Shown here: piece by piece, positions 1 through 9,929 of the stretch
How positions within the stretch are numbered: position 1 is the first letter of the stretch
How the letters are laid out: each line of letters starts with the position of its first letter
From: Sorghum bicolor
Taxonomy: Eukaryota; Streptophyta; Magnoliopsida; Poales; Poaceae
Length of the DNA stretch: 64,000 nucleotides
Direction: 5' to 3'
NCBI RefSeq assembly: GCF_000003195.3
Contig: NC_012870.2
Location: 22,188,501 to 22,252,500, forward strand
The notes under the pieces: model-generated
Databases searched by the model: none
Seen by the model: the letters and a program-made list of their open reading frames with translations, nothing else
What the model was told of the DNA's origin: nothing
Made by a program: the position numbers and the translations under genes

Positions 1-3000
1 TTGACAACAGGGAACAAGATGGGAGGGAATGCAACATGCCATCAGCATCAGACATTGCTGCCTTGATAGTCAAAGATCCCGCTGAAGGAAGCCACAGACG
101 TGACATCGTTCTTGAGTATAAAGATATGAGGCCTAAAAGGATACCGGAACTCCACCCAAAATTTATGGCCATGCAATACCCGTTGCTTTTCCCGTATGGA
201 GAAGATGGTTTTAGACCTGGCATAAGATACAGAGCAAATGGTGCAAGGAATGGCAAGAAATACATCACCATGCGGGAATACTATGCATATCGCCTCCAAC
301 AACGCTCTGATCAATCGATGCTGATGCTGATGTGCGGAAATCTGTCAATGCAGTTCCTAGTTGATGTCTATGCATGCATCGAACAATCCAGGCTTGACTG
401 GATAAGAAAGAATCAAGGAGCTCTAAGAACAGAACTTTTTTCTGGGTTAAGAGATGCAATCGTAAAAGGAGATACAAGAACAGAACAAGTTGGGAGGAGG
501 ATACTACTTCCAGCAAGTTTCGGAGGAAGTCCCAGATGCAAAGAGCAAAACTACCAAGATGCAATGGCAATATGCCGTTGGGCTGGATACCCTGACTTGT
601 TTGTAACATTCACATGCAATCCTAAGTGGCCAGAGATCCAGTGCATGCTTGATGAAGTTGGGAACCAGCAGAAGCCAGCAGCACGACCTGATATTGTAGT
701 TCGAGTGTTCATGCTAAAATTGAAGGAATTAATGACGGACATTAAACAGAGGCGGCATTTCGGAAAGACGAAAGCAAGTAAGTACAGAAAAACTCACCAA
801 ATAAATAATACACTGAAGTGTAATATGCTTTTTTATTTATAGACTAATTATGTGTTGACACTCTGGTGAAAAAAATTGCAGTTATATACACGATAGAATT
901 CCAAAAGAAGGGACTCCCACATGCCCATATTCTAATATTCCTTGAAAAAATGGAGAAGTGCCTCAGTCCCTCACAAATTGATGAAATGATATGTGCTGAG
1001 ATCCCGGAGAAGGAAAAGGATCCAGAAACATATGAAGCTGTTAAGAAATTTATGATGCATGGACCATGTGGAGAGGCAAATCCAAAGTTGCCATGCACAG
1101 TGAACCACAGATGCACTTATCAGTTCCCAAAAAGTCTATGTAATGAGACTATCATTGATGAAAATGGCAACCCAATATACAGAAGACGAGATCACGGTCA
1201 GGAGATAGAAATAAGAGGAGTCAATATGAACAATGGACATGTTGTGCCATACAACAGATCTCTCCTGGTCAAGTTCCAAGCACATATCAATGTGGAGTGG
1301 TTCACCCGTTCTAGATCAATTAAGTACCTATATAAATATATCCACACAGGAGAAGACCAAACAACAGCAGTGATTGGAGAAGCAAGTCTGTCCAAGACAC
1401 ATGATGAGATTAAAATGTACCTGGGATGCAGATATCTCACAGCATATGAAGCTTGTTGGAGAATATTCAGGTTTAACCTGAACTACAAAGAACCATCTGT
1501 TCAGAGGCTACGGTTCCACTTGGAGAATGAACAACAAGTGATTTTTCCTGACTCGACAAACCTTGAGGAAATAGTAAAACTGCCGGGTTCAGCAGTTACC
1601 ATGTTTACAGAGTGGATGAAGACAAACAAAAAGCATGAGGATGCCAGGGAATTAACATACTCAGAATTTCCAACCAAATGGACATGGCATGCCAAAGAAA
1701 AGCAATGGACAAGACGAAAAAGGGGCAACAAAATTGGCAGGATCTACAATGCTCACCCTGTGAGTGGAGAAAGGTATTATCTCAGAATGCTTCTCAACAC
1801 TGCAAAGGGCTGCACATCATTTGAAGACATCAGGACTGTCAATGGAGTCGTGCACTCTTCATACAAGTCAGCATGTCATGCACTAGGTTTTTTAAATGAT
1901 GACAAGGAGTGGATCAACTGCATCAAGGAAGCATCCAGCTGGGCGTCTGGGATGCAACTACGGCAATTATTTGCAACCATTCTGCGGCATTGTGAGATTA
2001 CCGATCCAAATAGGCTGTGGGAATCAAACTGGGAAGCACTCTCTGAAGACATACAGCAAACAGAAAACTCAACCAGCCACCTTGCGCCTTCCCATAAAAG
2101 AAACTGTGCTCTGATGAAAATTGAGAAGCTAATGGAACAAGCTGGAAAATCACTAAAGGAGTACCCTGGAATAGAGATAGCTGACATGGCCAAGTTAAAC
2201 AATACCGAAAAGGGACTCATGAAAGGAGAAATGATCCATGACAGAGACAAGTTGAAGGATGAGCACCTGCAAATACTAAAAAGCCTAAATGCAGACCAGA
2301 AAAGGGCCTTTGATGCAATAATTGAATCAGCAGACCAATCACAAGGGAAGCTTATATTTGTGGATGGCTATGGTGGGACAGGTAAGACATACCTTTGGAA
2401 AGCAATCATAGCGAGGCTTCGATCAGAGGGAAAGATAGTAGTGGCAGTTGCGTCCAGTGGCATTGCAGCACTTCTGTTTCAAGGAGGCGAAACAGCACAT
2501 TCAGCATTCAATATTCCAATGATCCTCACAGATGAATCAACATGCTACATCAAGCAAGGTTCACACATGGCTGACCTACTAACAAATACATCACTGATAC
2601 TGTGGGACGAAGCTCCAATGGCACACAGAAATTGCTTTGAGGCACTCGACAAGAGCTTACGAGACGTGTTGAGGTTCACTAATGAGAACAGCCTCGACAA
2701 GCCCTTTGGCGGGATGACAGTTGTTCTAGGAGGCGACTTCAGGCAAATCCTCCCTGTTGTACCAAAAGGAAGAAGAGAACACACTATAAATGCATCGATT
2801 AAACGATCGTATCTGTGGCAACATTTTGAGGTATTCAAGTTGACAAAAAATATGCGGTTAAATTCTGTGCCTGCCAATCGAGCACAGCTGCAGAGGACTG
2901 CAGAATTTGCAAAGTGGATACTACAAATTGGTAATGGAGACACGGTTTCATTAGATGAGGAATGGGTTACTATCCCCAGTGACCTGTTGCTACAAAAAGG

Positions 3001-3721
3001 AGATGATCCAAAAGCAAAAATCATTGAAAGCACCTACCCAGGCCTGCAGGATAACTGCTGCGATCAGAAGTTCCTAGAAGAAAATGCTATATTGTGTACA
3101 ACAAATGAGGATGCCAAAGAAATCAACGAGTATGTCATGGAACAAATCCAGGGTGACACAGTGAGTTATCTGAGCAGTGACAGCGTGTCCAAATCGATGT
3201 ACTACAACCATGAAATGGAGCATCAATATCCAACTGAGTTCCTCAACACATTAAAGCACTCAGGAATTCCAAACCACCAGCTCAAGCTCAAAGTTGGCCT
3301 GCCAGTGATGCTTCTTCGCAACATCAACCAAACTGCGGGGCTGTGCAACGGTACTCGAATGATAATCACGCGACTTGGGGAAATGGTCAGTGAAGCACAG
3401 GTCATAACTGGAGCATGCATAGGGGATAAGGTATGCATCCCTCAGATCATCATGACACAGTATGAACCCAGGTGGCCGTTCATGCTAAAAAGAAAGCAGT
3501 TCCCTTTCTCTGTGTGCTTTGCAATGACAATTAACAAAAGCCAAGGGCAATCTCTGAAAAAGGTCGGGCTCTATTTACCAAGGCAGGTTTTCACCCATGG
3601 GCAGCTCTATGTAGCAGTTTCCAGGGTCACAAAGAGGGATGGGTTGAAGATCCTCATCACCGACGAAGAGTGCCCCAGTGAAGGGATGGCGAGAAACATC
3701 GTCTATAAGGAGATCTTCTAA
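1..3721 (+). CDS. Helitron Rep/PIF1-like helicase, 5'-partial, one intron
   Basis: This is the transposition protein of a rolling-circle Helitron. The reading frame is already open at the left edge (frame 3), so the N-terminus lies outside the window. Exons are 1-777 and 882-3721. The 104-nt intron (GTAAGT donor at 778, TTGCAG acceptor ending at 881) is phase 1 and joins the halves in frame, which explains the apparent break near 840. Before the intron comes the Helitron-like N domain ([30 protein letters not shown]). Just after it is the HUH nickase motif in [11 protein letters not shown], then the tyrosine motif [10 protein letters not shown]. The SF1B helicase follows: Walker A GYGGTGKT near 2375, Walker [10 protein letters not shown] near 2600, [14 protein letters not shown], and the C-terminal TINKSQGQ and YVAVSRV motifs. 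It ends at the usual NIVYKEIF. No frameshift or nonsense codon is seen, so activity is possible but unproven. Confidence 0.93.
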
Positions 3722-4080
3722 AATATGTGCATCTAACGTTTCAATAGAAGTGTGTTTCCCAGTGGAGTAGAAATGCCTCCCTGTAACTGTAATGTAGTGG
3801 TAGTAGACTAGTAGTACTGTCATTGTTTCATGCAGCAAGTTTATGCTAAGCTTGGCGTCTGCAGAGTCACAAACAGGGATGACTGAAGATCCTGATCGCT
3901 GACTCAGAAGCATACCAGGGCAAAGGAATCAAGCAAACCATCGTCTAAGAAGAGGTCTTGTAAAATGCCTCTGTAGTATTATAGTATCTGAATAAGCGCT
4001 GGGTTCCCCAGTGGTGTAAAATAGCATGTCTGTAAATCTGTAATAGGAGTGGTAGTGGTATTGTAGCATGCTAGCAGCTG
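3601..4080 (+). repeat. Degenerate tandem duplication of the Helitron 3' end
   Basis: The last about 120 bp of the helicase gene plus 3' UTR (about 3601-3832) recur as a diverged second copy (about 3833-4080), offset by roughly 240 bp. Paired landmarks are CAGGGTCACAAAGAGGGATG with CAGAGTCACAAACAGGGATG, then ACATCGTCTA with ACCATCGTCTA, then TTTCCCAGTGGAGTA with TTCCCCAGTGGTGTA, then GTAGTGGTAGTAG with GTGGTAGTGGTA. The second copy has small indels and cannot encode the same C-terminus. Confidence 0.75.
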
Positions 4081-4265
4081 CAGCTCCATGTAGAACTATG
4101 TGATCAATATTTTCCAATGTCGCACGGAAAATTGATGATGCAGGGCTATGAGCCGATGAAGTTTGTCCTGCATCAGAGTTTGAATTGGTCTCCTAGTATT
4201 TTTAATCTGTTGAGTCTAAACGAGCACAAGATTAAATTACTGTGACACCACGTCGAATTGTCAAA

Positions 4266-4528
4266 ATACTCCCTCCGATTCCAAATTACAATTCAGTTTA
4301 GCCTTGTTTAGATCCAAAACATTTTGCAAAATGGACACTATAGCATTTTCGTTTGTATTTGACAAATATTATCCAATCATAGACTAACTAGGCTCAAAAC
4401 ATTCGTCTCACAAATTACATGTAAACTGTACAATTAGTTATTTCTTTTATCTATATTTAATGCTTGTCGCAAGATTCGATGTGACGGAGAATCTAAAAAA
4501 ATTTGCAAAATTTTTTGGGGACTAAAAT
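4266..4528. mobile_element. Tourist-type MITE inside a Stowaway remnant
   Basis: A Stowaway-like end (TACTCCCTCCGATTCC, from 4266) is cut at about 4300 by a Tourist-family copy starting GCCTTGTTTAGATCC. The family core can be followed (CATTTTCGTTTGTATTTGAC, ACTAACTAGGCTCAAAA, CGATGTGACGGAGAATC), but the 3' terminus has decayed. Confidence 0.7.
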
Positions 4529-5592
4529 TTCTCCAAATTTAACTAATTTGAGAGAGGAGGGGGGGGGGGGGGGGTGGGCGGGGCTCAGATAACTAGAATA
4601 CCAAATTGATTTCATTAGAGTCTCATACAGAATTTTTTATAGAGCATTTATTTGAATTTCTAGAGATCAATATATTTTTTTTCCTGAAAAATCGGTGAAA
4701 GTTATATCTAGAACAAAGTAGAATGAACTATAATAATTTGAATCGGATGGAGCAGCATGTAAAGAGGGAGGTGAATCTTCGTACCCACGCGCTGGAGTTT
4801 GATCCGCCCGATGCGGCCGCGGACCGGATTCATCCGGGAAGGGGCACGCCAGGCCGCCAGGGGAGGGGAGCCACCGAGGAGGACGGTGGAAGTGTGCATT
4901 TTCGCCGGGGGAGTCCGCTGGTGAAGGGCCTTGCCGGAGACAGAGGACGCCTTGTAGCAGACGCCCTCTCAAATTTGCTGTAACATTTCTAGTCAATGGA
5001 CCCCCGAGACGACACGCAAGCGGCGACCTATACTGCTCAAGGTGAGCTTCGGCTTTATTCTAAGACTAGCCGATGCCCGTGCGTTGCTACGTTGCCACGG
5101 ATGACAAAAGTATGTTAATCTAATTTGTTGCTTTCATAAGAAAAATTTTTAAAATAATATTGGCGTCAATAATGAAGTTAATGAAACACATAATGTATTG
5201 ATTTGCATCACTGGTATAAGTGGAAATGAAATGTTAAATGCACCTTGTCGAAATCCTCCAAAATGAACATCTGCCAAACTCTATTACGGTTCGCTGCACC
5301 GCTTTGCTGCAACAACAAGCCAACAATGACACCAATCAACATTCCAACAAATGCGGCCTTCTCAAGCTCCTAAACCTTGGCTATGGTAGTTCCTGTAGGT
5401 GAAGTGATCTAAAACTTTCAGTTTCAGGATATGATTGGTTAGGTGGATCAGCATGGGCCTAGCTGAGGAGAAGAACCAGGCTGAGCATGACCAGCTTGTC
5501 CATATGTGTTTGGTTTGCAGCCAGGCTACACTGTGCTACTAATTGGTTGGCTGACTTGTTGGCTGGATTGCTATGGGTGCACGGTGAGGTTA
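4529..5592. other. Spacer with a GC-rich patch, no gene recognised
   Basis: A run of 15 G lies at 4560-4574. A GC-rich patch at 4780-5040 is open in several frames, but no family, splice pattern or start context was recognised. At 5066-5090 a phrase GCCCGTGCGTTGCTACG, common in grass repeats, occurs; a decayed relative lies near 46330. The rest is ordinary AT-rich spacer ending at the retrotransposon target site. Confidence 0.5.
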
Positions 5593-5597
5593 TGACT

Positions 5598-6005
5598 TGT
5601 CGACGAAAGCTAATCGGCAGTCTACCTTGGGGTATACCCACGGTAGTAGTTTATCGGTAGACGGTGCGCAAACTACGAACTTGATGGTGACGCAAGACAC
5701 GGACAAGCTTTTTATCCAGGTTCAGCTGCCGAGTTGGCGTAATACCTACGTCCTGCGTCTGGTTGTATTGATTTGTGTTGAGAGAATATGATGTATGATA
5801 TGTCCTCTAGGGGACCCCTGCCCCTCCTTATATATCCCGAAGGGACAGAGTTACAAGCAAAGTATCCTATTTGGTACAATATCTTGTAGCCTTGCGGTGC
5901 ACGCCGACTAGTCGTGCGCCGCACGTCTTCATCCTGTGGGCCGAGCCACCTCTGATGGTGCGGCCCATATAGGCCCATGAGGGTATAAGGGTTTATACCC
6001 CCACA
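5598..6005 (-). repeat. 3' LTR of element N (408 bp)
   Basis: On the plus strand it runs from TGTCGACGAAAGC to TTTATACCCCCACA, bounded on the left by TGACT. A TATATAAGG promoter-like box lies on the minus strand near 5830. The first about 200 bp (U5/R side) match the LTR of the autonomous element almost exactly; the U3 side does not. Confidence 0.92.
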
Positions 6006-6501
6006 GCTAGTCCCCGAGCACCATGTATTGTGATGTAGCACGCCGTCTTGAGTTTCTTCGATCAGTGAGGCTTGACGTCTTCAATAAGTAGGAAAGTCGC
6101 CCAAACAGTTGCAACGGTATTTTGACCAACTCAAAAGACAGTTGATCAACATTGACATCGAAGAAGCAGGTTGTTCGAAGAATGCATGGTGCTCTTAATC
6201 AAAAAAGATTTCTTTCCTGGTGAAGTGTGCCCACTTTACTTTTCTGAAAAGTATAGTCTTTCAAAAAGCAAGCATATTCACCGCAAGGTGAAGTGTGCCC
6301 ACTTAGTCCCCGAGCCTGGTAGTAGGTGACGTAGGCACGTGGTGTCAGGGTCAAAAGAAAAGTTCTCAAAGAAATTCTGAAACTGAGATGCATCGCCAGA
6401 TGCATCGTACCGATGTAGTCTCCGAGCTTGCTGGAAGGCGAAGTATGAGCCTTGTAGCAAGGTCTAAAAAGTTGAATTTACCAGTCCGTCTGCAATTGAA
6501 T

Positions 6502-6905
6502 AGACTAATCGACCAGTCCCCGAGCATATAACGCTCGGTGGTCGGTACAGTCCCCGAATTCTCAAATTGGTGGGCTGGTCGACCAGTCCCCGAGCGTATA
6601 GTGCTCGGTGGTCGGTACAGTCCCAAAACTCTCAAATTGGTGAGCTGGTCGAACAGTCCCCGAGCGTATAGTGCTCGGTGGTCGGCACAGTCTCCGAGCA
6701 CGGCGTAGGGACCGGTGGACAAGTCCCCGAGCGTGGTTGGGAACGTAAACGTGCTCGGTGGTCGGCACAGTCTTCGAGCACAGCATAGAGAGTAGTCGAC
6801 AAGTCCCCGAGCGTGGTTGGGAACGTAAACGTGCTCGGTGGTCGGAGCAGTCCCCGGACACAGCGTAGGGAATAGTCGACGAGTCTCCGAGCGTAGCTTG
6901 TCGAC
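6502..6905. repeat. Tandem repeats of 70 then 80 bp in the 3' region of N
   Basis: The phrase GTCGG[TCA]ACAGT or a close variant starts at 6541, 6611, 6681, 6761 and 6841, giving periods of 70, 70, 80 and 80 bp. Each unit holds AGTCCCCGAGC and an imperfect hairpin CCGAGC...GCTCGG. AGTCCCCGAGC also lies directly inside the 3' LTR at about 6008, where the polypurine tract is expected. Confidence 0.88.
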
Positions 6906-6915
6906 TGGGCCAAAC

Positions 6916-7270
6916 TCCTAAAAAATAAATATAAAGAATTGGTAGTACATGATGTATAAATAACCTTTAGATAGAAAATCAGTACTAAGATAAGTTTTAG
7001 ATTTTTTGTTATAAAATTAGCACGAGTAGTTAATTCGTCCTAGAGCTTGTACCAGCTCTGGTCTAGCCAACAATCAGCATGAGGTGCGGAACCTAGACAC
7101 GCGTGGGATTGCCAGCCTCGCCAGAGAGCTACTGCCGACCACCCGGAACGCAGAGGGCGGATCTCATGCACGTGTAGGGAGGAGTCGGAGACAGTACCGG
7201 CTCTGGAAAGCTCGTGTAGGAGAAAAAACTAGTCGGCTAACCAAAAAGTTGTTTTGAAGGATAAAAAATA
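6916..7270. other. Filler of element N, origin unknown
   Basis: About 120 bp of AT-rich sequence is followed by mixed-composition DNA (7040-7230) that I could not match to gag, pol or the antisense gene of the autonomous relative. It may be captured host sequence. Confidence 0.4.
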
Positions 7271-7729
7271 TTATGCCATAAATAAATAAAATATTAGAAG
7301 TGTACTTATCTTTGGACGAAAGTCTGGTCGGTGACGACAAAATTGTCTGGCCCTCGAGCTTTTGGACTTGTTGTCGTAACTGTGGTCGCGGTTGTCGTAG
7401 CGTCGTTCTTCGCGGCGATTATTATTGCGACTGGTGGTTAGAGCAAGTAGGCCAAACAATTTGATCGATGGCCCGAGCAGGTCGGTGTTGTCGATCTGCC
7501 TCCCTTTGTAGCAGGGAAGCGGGTGACACGTTGTCGGCGTGGTCGGAGACGTTGCTGGAGTAGTCGGAGTCGTAGCCAGCGTGGTTGAAGCCGCCGCCGA
7601 CGTCGATGAAGAAGTGGTTGACGCAGATCGGATCTACACCTCCTCCGTGGTCATGGCGGTGAAGTTGTTGAAGCTGACGGTGAACGTGAAGTCGCCCGCC
7701 ATGGCCGCGAAGTCGGGGATGATGGTCAT
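7271..7729 (-). pseudogene. Internally deleted gag remnant of element N
   Basis: The minus strand opens with ATG at 7729 and encodes 31 residues starting MTIIPDFAAMAGDFTFTV, stopping at TAG 7634-7636. This aligns with the start of the intact gag at 19673 (MVTIPASAAVPEGLTFTV). Further on, in another frame, YKGRQIDNTDLL matches YKGKEIDCSDLL of the intact Gag, and RREERRYDNRDH matches its Arg/Asp-rich linker. N therefore keeps gag landmarks but has lost the capsid core and everything after it. It can move only with proteins supplied in trans (inference). Confidence 0.8.
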
Positions 7730-7777
7730 CTTGTTCGTCGGGAGAGCTGTACGCACACCCCCTACATGGCGCGCCAC

Positions 7778-8167
7778 TGTCGACGAAAGCTAATCGGCAG
7801 TCTACCTTGGGGTATACCCACGGTAGTAGTTTATCGGTAGACGGTGCGCAAACTACGAACTTGATGGTGATGCAAGACACGGACAAGCTTTTTATCCAGG
7901 TTCGGCCGCCGAGTTGGCGTAATACCTACGTCCTGCGTCTGGTTGTATTGATTTGTGTTGAGAGAATATGATGTATGATCTGTCCTCTAGGAGACCCCTG
8001 CCCCTCCTTATATATCCTGAAGGGACAGAGTTACAAGCAAAGTATCCTATTTGGTACAATATCTTGTAGCCTTGCGGTGCACGCCGACTAGTCGTGCGCC
8101 ACACGTCTTCATCCTGTGGGCCGAGCCACCTCTGATGGTGCGGCCCATATAGGCCCATGAGGGTATA
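7778..8167 (-). repeat. 5' LTR of element N, interrupted (18 bp lie at 20187-20204)
   Basis: It starts TGTCGACGAAAGC at 7778, directly beside the putative primer-binding site (TGGCGCGCCA...), and follows the 5598-6005 LTR up to GGGTATA at 8167. There another LTR begins abruptly. The missing 18 bp, ending TTTATACCCCCACA, are found at 20187-20204. Confidence 0.92.
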
Positions 8168-8627
8168 TGTCGACGAAAGCTAGTCGGCAGTCTACCTTGG
8201 GGTATACCCACGGTAGTAGTTTATCGGTAGACGGTGCGCGAACTACGAACTCGACGGTGACGCAAGACACGGACAAGCTTTTTATCCAGGTTCGGCCGCC
8301 GAGTTGGCGTAATACCTACGTCCTGCGTCTGGTTGTATTGATTTGTGCTGAGAGAATATGATATCCTAGGGGGGTCCCTTGCCCCTCCTTATATAGTCTG
8401 GAGGCCAGGGTTACAGATCTGGAAACTAATCCTAGTCGGTTACAATTGCCATAGATAATTCGATATCAATTCCTATTCCAACCGGCTAGAATCCTGCTTG
8501 ATCTCCACGTCTTGTTTCCTTGCGCGAAACTCCGAGCTGTCAGATCAAGCCTTGAACTCGTCTCGTAGTGGGCCAAGCTTCCTGGCTGAAGTCTAGCCGT
8601 AAGGGTATAGGGGTTTATACCCCCACA
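8168..8627 (-). repeat. 3' LTR of element A (460 bp)
   Basis: TGTCGACGAAAGC to TTTATACCCCCACA on the plus strand, preceded by GTATA. Identical by eye to 19722-20181 except for one base. The strand next to it reads CTCGGGGACTAGC just before the LTR, a candidate polypurine-type priming site. Confidence 0.95.
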
Positions 8628-9196
8628 GCTAGTCCCCGAGCACCATGTATTGTGATGCAACACGCCGTCTTGAGCTTCTTCGATCAGCAGGGCTAGGCGT
8701 CTTCAACAAGTGGGAGGATCGCCCAAACAGTTGCAACGGTTCCTTGACCAACTCGAAAGACAGTTGATCCACATTGACATCGAAGAAGCAGGTTGTTCGA
8801 AGAATGCATGGTGCTTTTAAAAAATTTCTTTCCTAGTGAAGTGTGCCCACTTTACCTTTTTGAAAGGTAAAAGCATCAAAAAAGCAAGCAAATTCACCGC
8901 TAGGTGAAGTGTGCCCACTTAGTCCCCGAGCCTGGTAGTAGGTGACGCAGGCACGTGGTGCCAGGGTCAAAAGAAAATTCCCCAAAGTAGTTTTGAGACT
9001 GAGATGCATCGCTAGATGCATCGTACCGATGTAGTCCCCGAGCTTGCTGAAAGGCGAATTATGAGCCTTGTAGCAAGGTCTAAAGTGAATTTACCAGTCC
9101 CCGAGCATGTCATGCTCGCTTGCAATTGAAAAGACCAATCGACCAGTCCCTAAGCACTTAGCGTGCTTCTTGGAATTATATGTTGCTATACTGTAC

Positions 9197-9530
9197 GACC
9201 AGTCCCCGAGCGTCGAGTGCTCAGTGGTCGGTGCATGCTTTAAAGCTTTGAGCTCATAGAATGAGCGACCAATCCCCGAGCGTCGAGTGCTCGGTGGTCG
9301 GTGCAGTCGTTGAAGTTCCGAGCTAATAGACTGGGCGACCAGTCCCCGAGCGTCGAGTGCTCGGTGGTCGGTGCAGTCCTTGAAGTTCTGAGTTGATAGA
9401 CTGGGCGACCAGTCCCCGAGCGTCGAGTGCTCGGTGGTCGGTGCAGTCCTTCAAGTTCCGAGCTGATAGACTGGGCGACCAGTCCCCGAGCGTCGAGTGC
9501 TCGGTGGTCGGTGCAGTCCCCGGATTGTTG
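9197..9530. repeat. 70-bp tandem repeats in the 3' region of element A
   Basis: GACCA[GA]TCCCCGAGCG begins at 9197, 9267, 9337, 9407 and 9477, an exact 70-bp period over nearly five units. Each unit contains the hairpin CCGAGC-GTCGAGT-GCTCGG. Units agree closely, more so than in element N, consistent with recent homogenisation. Confidence 0.92.
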
Positions 9531-9810
9531 ACTCACTGGCGTATATGTCTTCTTACTTTTGAAAAGATCTTTCCAATTAAAGTTGTCGTGACGAGGTCTC
9601 CTGACGATATGTCAGACGGATGCATGAAAAGTTGCGCCTGGCAACTGTACAACCGCTCTTTGCATGGTTTGAGAAAAGGAAACCATTAATTGGTACGAAA
9701 ACTCCGCCGCATTAATTGTCTATAATCATTATAAACCGAAACGCCGCGTCCGCCGCACGGCCTGCCCACTTCCCGAGAATACAGGAAGTGGGAGAGGTGG
9801 GGTCGCGGGT

Positions 9811-9818
9811 TTATAAGG
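9811..9818 (+). promoter_or_regulatory. Candidate TATA box of the retrotransposon antisense gene
   Basis: TTATAAGG lies about 112 bases before the ATG at 9930, the usual TATA-to-start spacing for a plant gene with a short leader. No other TATA-like element lies close to that start. It would give the element a second, opposite-strand promoter (inference). Confidence 0.5.
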
Positions 9819-9929
9819 GCCTAATAGGTCCGCCTGTACCGCTTCGCCTGCCATTGCCTTCAAACCTTCCGCTCTCATCTTCTCCAATCTCCTGCATCTT
9901 CCTAACTCCAGCTCACATTCGCATCTCTA

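Larger units (their letters stand above)
1..4196 (+). mobile_element. Helitron, 3' part; proposed 3' terminus near 4196
   Basis: The Rep/helicase gene marks an autonomous Helitron whose 5' end lies left of the window. Helitrons end in CTRR followed by T, with a hairpin a short way upstream. A perfect 9-bp inverted repeat (TGATGCAGG at 4136-4144, CCTGCATCA at 4167-4175) lies 17 bases before CTAG|T at 4193-4197. This is a candidate terminus only: the 22-nt loop is longer than usual. The coding assignment is certain and the boundary is not. Confidence 0.55.
5598..8167 (-). mobile_element. Non-autonomous Ty3/gypsy (Tat-like) element N, main part
   Basis: Minus-oriented LTR retrotransposon lacking protease and pol. 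Its parts are the 3' LTR 5598-6005, a 3' region with repeats (6006-about 6915), an AT-rich then mixed filler, an internally deleted gag (about 7271-7729), a primer-binding site next to 7777, and the 5' LTR 7778-8167. The last 18 bp of that LTR lie on the far side of a second element, at 20187-20204. The target duplication TGACT is present at 5593-5597 and 20205-20209. The reconstructed length is about 2588 bp. By eye the two 408-bp LTRs differ at about eight positions, so N is older than the element inside it. Confidence 0.9.
8628..9929. other. 3' region of element A and promoter of the antisense gene
   Basis: Non-coding. It holds the candidate polypurine region, scattered copies of AGTCCCCGAGC (8630, 8921, 9032, 9096 and within the 70-bp array), then about 400 bp leading to the opposite-strand gene. 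Its left two thirds align with 6006-6915 of element N. Confidence 0.7.

Noticed and set aside
840..866. Frameshift or nonsense break in the Helitron gene
   Set aside because: Explained by the intron 778-881.
4723..4983. 86-residue plus-strand frame and its antisense partner
   Set aside because: No recognisable motif and several overlapping frames on both strands; a compositional effect of the GC-rich patch.
6502..9530. Regularly spaced repeats with hairpins, superficially CRISPR-like
   Set aside because: Units are continuous 70-bp tandem copies without unique spacers and lie in a plant retrotransposon.
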